NCBI GenBank assembly: GCA_027452245.1
Contig: DAIDGW010000154.1
Coordinates: 49,034 to 113,033, forward strand
Reading direction: 5' to 3'
Source of the DNA: Acidobacteriaceae bacterium
GTDB lineage: Bacteria > Acidobacteriota > Terriglobia > Terriglobales > Acidobacteriaceae
Length of the DNA: 64,000 bases
Part shown: in pieces, positions 45,969 through 54,995 of the stretch
Numbering within the stretch: the stretch's first letter is position 1
Layout: every line of letters starts with the position of its first letter
Notes under the pieces: generated by a model
Told to the model about the DNA's origin: nothing
The model's database searches: none
What the model saw: the letters and a program-made list of their open reading frames with translations, nothing else
Program-made: the position numbers and the translations under genes

Positions 45969-46996
45969 AAAAGCGGACTATCAAGACAGCGTTGGCTACG
46001 CTGGTGGCATTGCACGCCATTGGCTTGTTCGCGGGATTTTTTGCGCCTTACGCCCCTACCATCGAGCATCGTGATTATCCTTACGCTCCGCCCATGAGAA
46101 TTCATTTCGCCGATAGCGCAGGACGATGGCACCTTCGGCCATTCGTTTATGCGTGGCTTCCGCAATCCACAAATTTTGCCGAATATCGGGAAGACACATC
46201 GCGGCGGTATCCTCTGAGGTTTTTTGTCGAAAAGCCGAATTCCGGACTGGTCGGTACCTTGCATTCACACTTACATCTGTTCGGCGTCGATGGAAACCGA
46301 TGTTTTCTGTTGGGAACTGACGGCTACGGGCGCGATGTGCTCTCCCGCGTAATTTGGGGCAGCAGGATTTCACTTTTTGCCGGGTTGATTGCTGCCCTTC
46401 TCTCGCTCGCCGGAGGTGTTCTGGTCGGTTCTCTCGCCGGTTATTATGGCGGGCTCGCAGATGAATTTCTCATGCGCGGTTCCGATTTGTTTCTCGCCGT
46501 ACCGTGGCTGTATCTGCTGCTGGCCGTCAGAGCATTTCTGCCTCTGCAGATCAGTCCTGTGCAAGCATTTTTTCTTGTGGTACTGGTTGTTGGAATGCTG
46601 GGTTGGGCACGTCCTGCACGTTTGATTCGAGGCGTGGTTCTCAGCGCCAGGGAGCGGAACTATGTCCTGGCGGCGCGAGGATTCGGCGCTTCCGACTTTT
46701 ACCTCCTGCGGAAACATATCTTTCCGCAGGTGCTTGGAGTCATGGTCACGCAGGCGGCATTGCTGATCCCCCAATATATTCTCGCCGAAATCACGCTGTC
46801 ATTCTTCGGGCTCGGAATAGGTGAACCGGTAGCAAGCTGGGGCAACATGCTCGCTTCCCTTCAGCAATACTTTGTGCTGACAAGCTATTGGTGGATGATG
46901 TCGCCGGCCTTGATGTTGATTCCGGTTGCATGGGCATATTCCGTGATTTCGCGATCCTTGATTGAGCAACCTCACGCATTTTTCAACCGGCACTGA
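45965..46996 (+). CDS. Peptide-type ABC permease (OppC/DppC-like)
   Basis: 343 aa from the ATG at 45965. One N-terminal helix (ATLVALHAIGLFAGFFAPYA) precedes an unusually long periplasmic segment of about 100 residues, then the OppC core: LLGTDGYGRDVLSRVIWGSR and five further helices, with the ATPase loop YVLAARGFGASDFYLLRKHI. Last gene of the D-F-B-C unit. The binding-protein gene follows 1.7 kb on, after an opposite-strand gene. Confidence 0.92.
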   Translation: MKKRTIKTALATLVALHAIGLFAGFFAPYAPTIEHRDYPYAPPMRIHFADSAGRWHLRPFVYAWLPQSTNFAEYREDTSRRYPLRFFVEKPNSGLVGTLHSHLHLFGVDGNRCFLLGTDGYGRDVLSRVIWGSRISLFAGLIAALLSLAGGVLVGSLAGYYGGLADEFLMRGSDLFLAVPWLYLLLAVRAFLPLQISPVQAFFLVVLVVGMLGWARPARLIRGVVLSARERNYVLAARGFGASDFYLLRKHIFPQVLGVMVTQAALLIPQYILAEITLSFFGLGIGEPVASWGNMLASLQQYFVLTSYWWMMSPALMLIPVAWAYSVISRSLIEQPHAFFNRH

Positions 46997-47095
46997 GGTC
47001 TGACACATCTTGGGGCCATAAACGTACCAATGACACGGTGGCGGCCTACAGACAGAATGCCATAGTTCACCAACATCTCCAGAATGGCCGCCCTC

Positions 47096-48460
47096 TCAAC
47101 ATCGGATGAGATTTGAGGCTTTAATGCCTTTTGTCGCATTCCGTGTATCTACGACGAGTCGTGACTCCTGCACAATCCGCTCGTAGTCATAGTCGGAGTG
47201 ATCGGTCACAATCAGAACGCAGTCGTATTGGCCCAAATCCTCGAGATTGACGCATTGCATTTGCAAGTCATACTTGCGGCCTTTCCCGATAAAAGGGAAA
47301 TAGGGGTCATGGTAGCTCACTTCGGCGCCGTCACTTTGCAGAAGTTCGATGATCGTAAGAGCAGGAGACTCGCGTAGATCGTCTGCATCTTTCTTGTATG
47401 CCACCCCAAGCACCAGTACCCGGGCCCCATTTAGAACCTTCTTGCGGTCGTTGAGAGCCTGACGAACCGAGGTGAGCACGTTGTACGGCATGGAAGTATT
47501 GATCTCGCCAGCCAGTTCAATAAATCGAGTTTGGAAATCCCATTCTTTTGCCTTCCATGAAAGATAGAACGGGTCGACGGGAATACAGTGCCCCCCCAGC
47601 CCCGGACCCGGGTAGAAAGGTTGGAATCCGAAAGGTTTGGTAGATGCTGCATCGATCACCTCCCAAATATCCAATCCCATGCGCAAGCAGAGCAGTTTGA
47701 GTTCGTTGACCAGAGCAATATTCACGCAACGATAAATATTTTCTAGAAGCTTGGTCATTTCTGCTGCTGCGGGAGTGGAAACCGGGACCGTGCGGTTGAA
47801 AATAGATCCATACAGTTGACAGGCCAATGCGGTCGCCGCGGGATTGAGTCCTCCTACTACCTTGGGTACGTCGCGACGGGCAACCGTCTGATTACCGGGA
47901 TCCTCGCGCTCTGGAGAAAAAGCCACATAAAAATACTCTCGAGAGTGACTTTCGTCGCCTTTTGCGGCAGTCAACTTTGACCTGTTGCCGGATTCCAGAA
48001 TGGGCACCAGAATTTCTTCAGTCGTACCCGGATAAGTTGTACTTTCAAGAATCACCAATTGTCCGGCACGAAGATGCGGTGCGATCGACTCGGCAGTGGA
48101 TCGAATATAACTAAGGTCTGGTTCGCGATGCTCGTTTAGCGGAGTCGGGACGCAGATCACAATTGCGTCCATACGTTGCAGCTCTGCGAAGTTTGAAGTG
48201 GCTTCGAACCCGCGGGTTCTGGCGTGCGCAATCTCAGATTGTGCGATTCTGTGTATGTACGAGCCACTGGAGGAGAGGACATCCACTTTCCTTCTATCAA
48301 TATCGAATCCAGTAACCGCAAACGATTCTTCCGAAAATAGGAGGGCCAGCGGAAGTCCGACGTAACCCAGTCCGATGATGCCGATACGGGCCGTCCTGTC
48401 GTCAATCCTGGCCATCAGCGATTGAGTTGTGGAACCAGACGAATCCACAGTAGTAGCCAT
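47096..48460 (-). CDS. Nucleotide-sugar dehydrogenase (WbpA / UDP-N-acetylglucosamine 6-dehydrogenase-like)
   Basis: 454 aa. NAD motif RIGIIGLGYVGLPLALLFSE, ICVPTPLNEHREPDLSY and the catalytic loop GPGLGGHCIPVDPFYLSW with the nucleophilic Cys. The Cys context (HCIPVDP) and ESTTYPGTTEE point to the subgroup oxidising UDP-HexNAc rather than UDP-glucose. The C-terminal domain has VLGVAYKKDADDLRESPALT. It makes an acidic sugar nucleotide for surface glycans. It lies on the opposite strand between the permeases and the peptide-binding protein, 240 bp from the start codon of the latter. Confidence 0.9.
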   Translation of the reverse strand: MATTVDSSGSTTQSLMARIDDRTARIGIIGLGYVGLPLALLFSEESFAVTGFDIDRRKVDVLSSSGSYIHRIAQSEIAHARTRGFEATSNFAELQRMDAIVICVPTPLNEHREPDLSYIRSTAESIAPHLRAGQLVILESTTYPGTTEEILVPILESGNRSKLTAAKGDESHSREYFYVAFSPEREDPGNQTVARRDVPKVVGGLNPAATALACQLYGSIFNRTVPVSTPAAAEMTKLLENIYRCVNIALVNELKLLCLRMGLDIWEVIDAASTKPFGFQPFYPGPGLGGHCIPVDPFYLSWKAKEWDFQTRFIELAGEINTSMPYNVLTSVRQALNDRKKVLNGARVLVLGVAYKKDADDLRESPALTIIELLQSDGAEVSYHDPYFPFIGKGRKYDLQMQCVNLEDLGQYDCVLIVTDHSDYDYERIVQESRLVVDTRNATKGIKASNLIRC

Positions 48461-48722
48461 TCAGAAATGCTCCTGTTGTAGAGATCACCGATGAGCTCAA
48501 TCTACTCCCAACATTCAACGAGTTCGCAAATTGTGCCCTCGCTCAATATGGGTGCCCGAACCCACGAACTGATATAGCCGAGGATGCTTTTTCGGAAAGG
48601 AATCTTTCTCTAAGTGGCCTGAATTTCCATGTCGCCCTCTATCTGGCGCGGACATTCGAGCAGCAGGTACAATCAAATTTGCCGGGGTTTTCCGTCGCGG
48701 CCTCTCAGCTCATCGTAAAGAC

Positions 48723-50474
48723 ATGAAGAACATCTGCTGCGTTGTGTTGACATTATTCTTGACCATTGGCGGCGGAGCGTGGCCCCAGAACCCTAATCAC
48801 GTTCAGGCTCCGAAAGAAGAATTACTGATCAATCATCATCTTGCAGGTGCAAAAGGTGGACGCCTGATTGTTTCCGAGAAGGCCGAAGCAAAAACGCTAA
48901 ACCCGGTTTTCGCGCTTGATCGACCTTCCCGCCGGGTCATGCGAATCATCAACGCCGACCTGATTCACATCAACCGCTCGACACAGCGCACCGAGCCGGC
49001 CTTGGCAAAATCCTGGACAATTTCGAAGGATGGCCGTCATTACACCCTTTATCTGCGGCAGGGATTGCGATTTTCCGATGGCGCTCCGTTCAACGCCGAT
49101 GATGTGCTGTTCTCATTTGCGGTGTATCTTGATGAAAAAGTCGGCTCGCCGCAGCGAGATCTGCTGGTTATCGGCGCGAAGCCAATCTCCGTAAGCAGAC
49201 TCGACTTATACACGGTGCGCTTTGATCTGAGTCAACCCTATGCGGCAGCCGAGCGTTTGTTTGACAGCGTCGCAATTCTGCCCAGGCACCTTTTGGAAAA
49301 GCCATATCGCAACGGCACGCTGGCTCAGGCATGGAACCTGAATACCAACCCAGAGCAGATCGCCGGACTAGGGCCCTTCCGTTTCAAGCAATATGTGCCG
49401 GGAGAACGAATTGTTTTGGAGAGGAATCCCTACTATTGGAAGGCCGACAAGCAAGGGAATCGCCTGCCCTACCTCGATCAGGTGATTTTTCTCCCGGTTG
49501 CGAGCGAAGATGCGGAAGCCATTCGCTTCCAGGCTGGCGAGACAGACGTCATCAGCGGATTAAGCGCGGCAAATTTCGCAGTTTTACGTAAGACGGAACG
49601 GGCCGGCGATTACGTTCTGCAGGACCTCGGGCCCGGGTTGGAATACAACTTTCTGCTGCTGAATTTAAATTCCGACACAAGTGAGCGATTGCCCGAAATT
49701 GCCCGCAAGCAGCTGTGGTTTCGCAATTTGAAATTTCGTCAGGCGATCTCCCTTGCCATTGATCGAGCAGGCATCGTGCGTCTTGCCTACGAGGGCCGGG
49801 GAACTCCGCTATGGTCGAATGTGACTCCTGGAAATGAGTTGTGGGTTGACACGCATATTGCACACCCTCCGCAGTCAATAGATCAGGCGCGGGTGCTGCT
49901 GCGCGATGCAGGATTTACCTGGAACGGTGACGGACAGCTTCTGGACCATACCGGTAAGGCAGTCTCGTTTTCGATCGTTGCCAGTTCGGGAAACAGTGAA
50001 CGTTTGCAGATAGCCAATCTGATTCGCGGGGACCTTCAAAAGCTGGGGATGCAGGTCACCGTGGTACCTTTGGAATTTCGCAGCATGATACAGCGCATCT
50101 TGCAGTCCCACGATTACGAAGCTGCGATGATGGGGCTGGCTAGCGGGGATGTCGATCCAAATGGCGAAATTAATATCTGGCTGTCCGATGGTTCTACGCA
50201 TCTATGGGATTTGGGGGAGAAAAAACCAGCAACCCCCTGGGAAGCCGAGATTGATCAATTAATGCGTCGGCAACTAACAGTTTTGAACCAGTCGGAACGC
50301 AAACGTCTTTACGACCGCGTGCAGGAAATCGTTGCCGAGGATCTGCCGATAATCTGCGTAGCTACTCCACATGTTCTGGTGGGGCGGAAGGGCAATCTGG
50401 GCAACTTCCGGCCGGCTATCCTCGACGATTACACCCTCGATAACGTGGAGGAGTTATTTTGGATTCCCAAGTAA
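48723..50474 (+). CDS. Family-5 solute-binding protein (peptide/OppA-like)
   Basis: 583 aa. Signal peptide MKNICCVVLTLFLTIGGGAW without a lipobox, so the mature protein would be free in the periplasm. Family motifs are EPALAKSWTISKDGRHYTLY, LRFSDGAPFNADDVLFSF, AGLGPFRFKQYVPGERIVLE and FRQAISLAIDRAGIV. It should bind oligopeptides or similar ligands for the D-F-B-C transporter upstream. The last 16 bp overlap the sigma-factor gene, an unusual link between a binding protein and an ECF regulator. Confidence 0.92.
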   Translation: MKNICCVVLTLFLTIGGGAWPQNPNHVQAPKEELLINHHLAGAKGGRLIVSEKAEAKTLNPVFALDRPSRRVMRIINADLIHINRSTQRTEPALAKSWTISKDGRHYTLYLRQGLRFSDGAPFNADDVLFSFAVYLDEKVGSPQRDLLVIGAKPISVSRLDLYTVRFDLSQPYAAAERLFDSVAILPRHLLEKPYRNGTLAQAWNLNTNPEQIAGLGPFRFKQYVPGERIVLERNPYYWKADKQGNRLPYLDQVIFLPVASEDAEAIRFQAGETDVISGLSAANFAVLRKTERAGDYVLQDLGPGLEYNFLLLNLNSDTSERLPEIARKQLWFRNLKFRQAISLAIDRAGIVRLAYEGRGTPLWSNVTPGNELWVDTHIAHPPQSIDQARVLLRDAGFTWNGDGQLLDHTGKAVSFSIVASSGNSERLQIANLIRGDLQKLGMQVTVVPLEFRSMIQRILQSHDYEAAMMGLASGDVDPNGEINIWLSDGSTHLWDLGEKKPATPWEAEIDQLMRRQLTVLNQSERKRLYDRVQEIVAEDLPIICVATPHVLVGRKGNLGNFRPAILDDYTLDNVEELFWIPK

Positions 50475-51106
50475 ATCAGCCGGACGTAACGGATGAAGGG
50501 TCTCCAACAGACGCTGGGGAAAACGAACCTCGCGGCATTTCAGACTGGAGCGACACTCGTCTGGTACGTGAATGTCTGGATGGCAACGAACGCGCATGGG
50601 ATGCGCTCATTCAAAAGTACAAACGGCTCATCTTTTCGATTCCCATAAAGTACGGAGCTTCCCCAGACGATGCTGCCGATATTTTCCAATCAGTATGCCT
50701 GGAACTTTTCTCCGAACTCGGCAATCTGAGAAAAGCAGAATCGATTAAGTCGTGGCTTATTTCAGTCGCGGCGCATCAGGCCTATCACTGGAAAAAACGT
50801 AAACGCCCGCGGGATGTCGAACTCGACAGCTTGGAACCCGAAGTGGCGGAGGCGCAAATTCCCGCGACCGAGGTCTTGGCGCCCGAGATGTTGCAGCAGA
50901 TCCAGGAAGAGCAGTGCGTGCGCGAAGCATTGCGGAAACTTTCTCCGCGCTGCGAAGAGATGATCCGCCTTCTGTTCTACAGCGATCCGCCCTTGCCGTA
51001 CGTGGAAGTGGCACAACGCCTCGGGCTCGCTACTGGCTCCATCGGCTTCATCCGGGGCCGCTGCTTAAAGCGCCTGCAGAAAATCCTTGGCGAGTCCGGC
51101 TTCTGA
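50459..51106 (+). CDS. ECF-type RNA polymerase sigma factor
   Basis: 215 aa from a TTG at 50459; GGAGGAG ends 6 bases before it and no ATG is suitable. Region 2 spans about 32-110 (RLVRECLDGNERAWDALIQK, DAADIFQSVCLELFSEL, SIKSWLISVAAHQAYHWKKR). Region 4 spans about 150-212 (LRKLSPRCEEMIRLLFY, YVEVAQRLGLATGSIGFIRG). No region 3, as expected for ECF. A 30-residue acidic N-terminal extension precedes it. It directly precedes the TPR-CHAT gene; a zinc-finger anti-sigma-like gene lies two genes on. Confidence 0.92.
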   Translation: MDSQVNQPDVTDEGSPTDAGENEPRGISDWSDTRLVRECLDGNERAWDALIQKYKRLIFSIPIKYGASPDDAADIFQSVCLELFSELGNLRKAESIKSWLISVAAHQAYHWKKRKRPRDVELDSLEPEVAEAQIPATEVLAPEMLQQIQEEQCVREALRKLSPRCEEMIRLLFYSDPPLPYVEVAQRLGLATGSIGFIRGRCLKRLQKILGESGF

Positions 51107-51107
51107 T

Positions 51108-53999
51108 ATGCCTGGAACCAGGCGTCCCGAAACGAGAAGAGTGAGTCGCCTGAGCGAAAGCTGGATCCTCCAGCTCGCGCGGGAAAGTAACGAAAGAACG
51201 CGCAAGCGCCTTGTGCGGAAGCTATCTATCGCCAGCGGCACCCCGATCATCGACCAGTTGTACCAAGCAGTGGTGAAATTGGTAAGGATCGATCTGGTTC
51301 GTGCTGACCGTGTCGCCCAGGCCTCATTATGGCTGGCTGAGCGTTTGGATGATGACTATGCGCGGGCGCAAAGCTTTCGCGCCTGCGGTCACGTTCAATA
51401 CCTCTCCCGAAATTACCGTCAGGCTTTGGAGTACCACCAGAGCGCGACCGAAGTTTTACTGCGCCTCGGTAACGAGCCCGACGCTGCCCGCGCCATGGTG
51501 AACCAGTTGCAACCCCTGATATACCTGGGCCGCTACTCTGAAGCATATACCCTCGCAGATCGTGCTCGCCGAATCTACAAAAAGAGTGGCGATCGCTTGC
51601 GTCTGGCGCGTCTGGACACCAATGTCGCCAACATCTTGTACCGGCTGGATCGGTTTCGGGGAGCGCTTGCTCTATACCGCCGCTCTTATGAATATTTTCT
51701 AAACCATGGAGCCGCTGAAGATATTGCTGTGGCGCTGCGCAACATGGCCGTTTGCTATATCAGCCTGAACCGCTTCGAACAGGCCCTGCGCACGTATGAG
51801 GAGGCTCGCGCCTATTGCCAGAAGCACGAGATGCCGAGGTTGGTTGCCGAGGCGGATTATAACGTGGCCTATCTGCATTACTTGCGCGGCGAATACATGC
51901 GTGCGATCGAACTCTATGACGCCACCCGCGTTTACTGCCACGAACTGAATGACCGTTATCATGCCGCTCTTTGTGACCTCGATCAGGCTGAACTATATCT
52001 TGAGCTCAACCTCAGTGAGGAAGGCAGCGACTTGGCCGGTCGCGCTCATGCGGGTTTCCAGAAACTCGGAATGGGGTACGAAGCTGCCAAGGCACTCACA
52101 TTCCAAGCGCTTGCTGCTGGTCAACTGGGCAAGACTCCGCAATCTCTGAAGTTATTCGATCATGCGCGGGAGTTGTTCGTGCGCGAAACCAATCAGTTCT
52201 GGCCGGCGCTGATCGACATCTATAAAACGCTGATCCTGATCGACCTGAAAGAGGACGAAAAGGCGCGAACTCTGTGTCAATCGGCCCTGGCGTACTTTCG
52301 GCCGTCCCCTGCGATCGGCAAAGCAGCCACATGCGAACTCATGCTTGCCAAACTCGATCTGCGCGCGGGGCAGGCCGAACGCGCCAATCGACACTGCGCG
52401 GCCGCGCTCGAGTTACTCAAAAACGCCGAACTGCCATCGCTGGAATTTCAGGTCTATGCGCTTCAAGGGCAAATCCAGGAGGCGTTAGGAGAGCGTGAAT
52501 CCGCTTACGAGACGTTGCTACGAGCGCAAAAAACGCTAGAGGGATTGCGAAGTCACCTGGTTGGCGAGGAATTCAAGATTGCCTTTCTCACCGACAAGGT
52601 CTCCCTCTATGAGAGTCTTGTGTGCCTGGCTCTAGCGCAGGATCGAGGCCATAGCGGCTGCCGAGACGCTTTCGATTTCATCGAGCGGGCAAAATCCCGA
52701 AGCCTCGCAGACCTCATCCGCTTTAGTGTTTACGCCCTTGAACCAAAGCAGGCGCAGGATCGCGAACGTCTAACTCGTTTACAGGAACTACGGCGTCAGC
52801 TCATCTTCACCTATCGCCAGGCCCAGCGCGAGGAGATGAGTGAGGATGGAGATAGAGCTGCAGAGATCCGGAGGCTGAGGCGAAAGTCCCGGGACTATGA
52901 GCGCAAGATCGCCAGTGCCCTCGTCGATCTTCCGGCCGCCGAACAGGATTTCGGCGCTTTGTTGAATGCTGGAACGGCCTCGCTCGAAGAAGTACGGGCT
53001 TGCCTCCCCTTCGGCAGTACTTTGCTTGAGTACTACCAGGCACGAGGGATGGTTTACGCCTGTGTGCTCGGATCGGACTGCCTTCATGTGATCCCCATCG
53101 CTTCTTTGCCTCATTTGCGGCAGAGCTTCCGGCTTTTACAGTTTCAACTTTCCAAGTTCAAGTTGGGAGCGGATTATGTGCGAAATCTTGGCTCAGCTTT
53201 GCAATTGGCAGCACATACTCACCTGCAAGAGATGTATTCCAAATTGATCCACCCCGTGCGTCGTTACCTCGAGGCAGATCATCTCGTTGTTGTGCCACAT
53301 GGTTTTCTGCATCTCTTACCCTTTCATGCTTTGTTCGACGGGAAGGAATTCCTTTGCGACCAATTCGAAATCTCCTATGCGCCTAGTGCGAGCGTCTATC
53401 AACTTTGTTCGAAGCGAAAGATCGAACCGCGGAACGGTTCGTTGGTCTTTGGCATTCCGGACCAGTTGGCGCCCCATATTGCGGATGAGGCTCAGTCGGT
53501 GGCCTCCGTTCTCCCCGGTGCGCGGCTGTTTGTCGGAGAGCAGGCGACGCGAGAAGTGCTGTGGGAATACGCACCCAAGAGCCGCTTTATCCACATTGCG
53601 ACGCATGGCATCTTTCGCCAGGACAATCCGATGTTTTCCTCCATCCGTCTGGGACAGTCTGACCTGAACTTATTTGATCTCTACCAACTGCGTCTGTCTT
53701 CAGAACTGGTTACCCTAAGCGGGTGTGGCACCGGCCTGAATGTGGTTGTTGGAGGCGACGAACTTCTGGGATTGGTGAGGGGAATGCTTTACGCGGGCAC
53801 TCAGGCCGTGCTGGCGACTCTTTGGGAAGTAAACGACGAGAGTACGTCTCTGTTCATGACGAACTTCTATCAGGAACTGTCGTGCACAGCAAACAAGGCT
53901 GCTGCCCTGCGTGTGGCAATGAGAAACTTACGCGTAAGATATCCCCACCCATACCATTGGGCTCCCTTTGTGCTCATTGGAAGATTTGATCAAAACTGA
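51108..53999 (+). CDS. TPR-CHAT domain protein (caspase-like protease)
   Basis: 963 aa from the ATG at 51108, right after the sigma stop; a TTG at 51087 overlapping the sigma gene is an alternative. Residues about 60-480 are tandem TPR-like helix pairs (LDTNVANILYRLDRFRGALA, ALRNMAVCYISLNRFEQALR, ADYNVAYLHYLRGEYMRAIE). A coiled linker (about 540-620) leads to a CHAT domain (about 660-963) with the catalytic dyad His833 in FIHIATHGIF and Cys873 in VTLSGCGTGLN. ADHLVVVPHGFLHLLPFHAL and AVLATLWEVNDEST are family markers. No signal peptide, so it acts in the cytoplasm. CHAT proteases act in bacterial gasdermin- and CRISPR-linked (Craspase) death pathways; the target here is unknown. Confidence 0.92.
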   Translation: MPGTRRPETRRVSRLSESWILQLARESNERTRKRLVRKLSIASGTPIIDQLYQAVVKLVRIDLVRADRVAQASLWLAERLDDDYARAQSFRACGHVQYLSRNYRQALEYHQSATEVLLRLGNEPDAARAMVNQLQPLIYLGRYSEAYTLADRARRIYKKSGDRLRLARLDTNVANILYRLDRFRGALALYRRSYEYFLNHGAAEDIAVALRNMAVCYISLNRFEQALRTYEEARAYCQKHEMPRLVAEADYNVAYLHYLRGEYMRAIELYDATRVYCHELNDRYHAALCDLDQAELYLELNLSEEGSDLAGRAHAGFQKLGMGYEAAKALTFQALAAGQLGKTPQSLKLFDHARELFVRETNQFWPALIDIYKTLILIDLKEDEKARTLCQSALAYFRPSPAIGKAATCELMLAKLDLRAGQAERANRHCAAALELLKNAELPSLEFQVYALQGQIQEALGERESAYETLLRAQKTLEGLRSHLVGEEFKIAFLTDKVSLYESLVCLALAQDRGHSGCRDAFDFIERAKSRSLADLIRFSVYALEPKQAQDRERLTRLQELRRQLIFTYRQAQREEMSEDGDRAAEIRRLRRKSRDYERKIASALVDLPAAEQDFGALLNAGTASLEEVRACLPFGSTLLEYYQARGMVYACVLGSDCLHVIPIASLPHLRQSFRLLQFQLSKFKLGADYVRNLGSALQLAAHTHLQEMYSKLIHPVRRYLEADHLVVVPHGFLHLLPFHALFDGKEFLCDQFEISYAPSASVYQLCSKRKIEPRNGSLVFGIPDQLAPHIADEAQSVASVLPGARLFVGEQATREVLWEYAPKSRFIHIATHGIFRQDNPMFSSIRLGQSDLNLFDLYQLRLSSELVTLSGCGTGLNVVVGGDELLGLVRGMLYAGTQAVLATLWEVNDESTSLFMTNFYQELSCTANKAAALRVAMRNLRVRYPHPYHWAPFVLIGRFDQN

Positions 54000-54240
54000 A
54001 CGCCATTTCTGCCGAAGGTTATATTTCTCAAGCCCAAGTTGCCCCAATTATTTCCAGCAGGCTGATGCCGATGTAGTGAAAACTGCCGCAAGTCATTGAA
54101 AACAATCCCTTATCTTTACAGATGTTAATTTTCTGTGATTTTTACTCGGGCCTATATTTTTTGAGGAATCCTCACCCCTTAATAGCAGATATGGTATTGC
54201 GAACACATTCGACAAGCCGTCTTCAGGCGGAGGACCACCT

Positions 54241-54870
54241 GTGAAGCACTTCCAATTGGAAGAATGGGTTGATTTCGTTAGAAACCTTTCGGATAAATCC
54301 AACCGAATCACTATGGAGCGGCATCTCTCAGATTGTGTCGAGTGTTCCCGCACGGTGACTACCCTGCGGAAGCTGCAAAGGTCCGCCAGCGCTGATTCCC
54401 AATACCAGGTTCCCGAGTACGCGATTCACTCGGCTCGGGCTATCTTTGCGCTGCAACGCCCTGAAAAAGTTCGGATCTTACCCAGGGTATTGGCCAAACT
54501 GGTCTTCGACAGTTTTCGTGAACCTCTGGCCGTGGGCGTCCGGTCGCAACAAAGGATCACTCGCCAAGCTCTTTACGAAGCGGGAGATTACTCAGTCGAT
54601 CTTCGGATCGAGCACGATCGTGGCGCCGCCACTGTGGTGCTTGTGGGGCAGATCATCAACCGCAGGGAGCCGGAAAAAAGGATGGCGAACATTGGCGTGC
54701 AGCTGATGTCTGGAAAGGAAGTGTTGAGCCGCGCTACCAGCAATCAACTGGGCGAGTTCCAGATGGAATATCGTCCGAAACGCTCGCTTCAGTTGCATGT
54801 CCCGATCCAGCAGTCGGGGAAGCAGATTGAAGTACGTTTGGGAAACCTGTTCGATGAATCATCGCAGTAA
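54241..54870 (+). CDS. Zinc-finger anti-sigma-like protein with beta-sandwich domain
   Basis: 209 aa from a GTG at 54241 preceded by GGAGGA. The N-terminal part shows the anti-sigma zinc motif H-x3-C-x2-C (His28, Cys32, Cys35 in ERHLSDCVECSRTV). No membrane helix follows; residues about 120-209 form a strand-rich, regulatory-like sandwich (VVLVGQIINRREPEKRM, GVQLMSGKEVLSRATSNQLG, EFQMEYRPKRSLQLHV). It probably binds the ECF sigma factor encoded upstream, as a soluble anti-sigma or redox/ligand sensor. A 241-bp gap separates it from the CHAT gene, so it may have its own promoter. Confidence 0.75.
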   Translation: MKHFQLEEWVDFVRNLSDKSNRITMERHLSDCVECSRTVTTLRKLQRSASADSQYQVPEYAIHSARAIFALQRPEKVRILPRVLAKLVFDSFREPLAVGVRSQQRITRQALYEAGDYSVDLRIEHDRGAATVVLVGQIINRREPEKRMANIGVQLMSGKEVLSRATSNQLGEFQMEYRPKRSLQLHVPIQQSGKQIEVRLGNLFDESSQ

Positions 54871-54995
54871 GGCAAGGTTCAGAGTGGGTCTGTGGCACTG
54901 CCTCTTGGGCATTTGCGTAAATAGGATTTCAAATGTCGCAATTCATTGCAGGATGGAGATTTCTTAACCATACAGGACGAGATAAGAGGTGTGAG

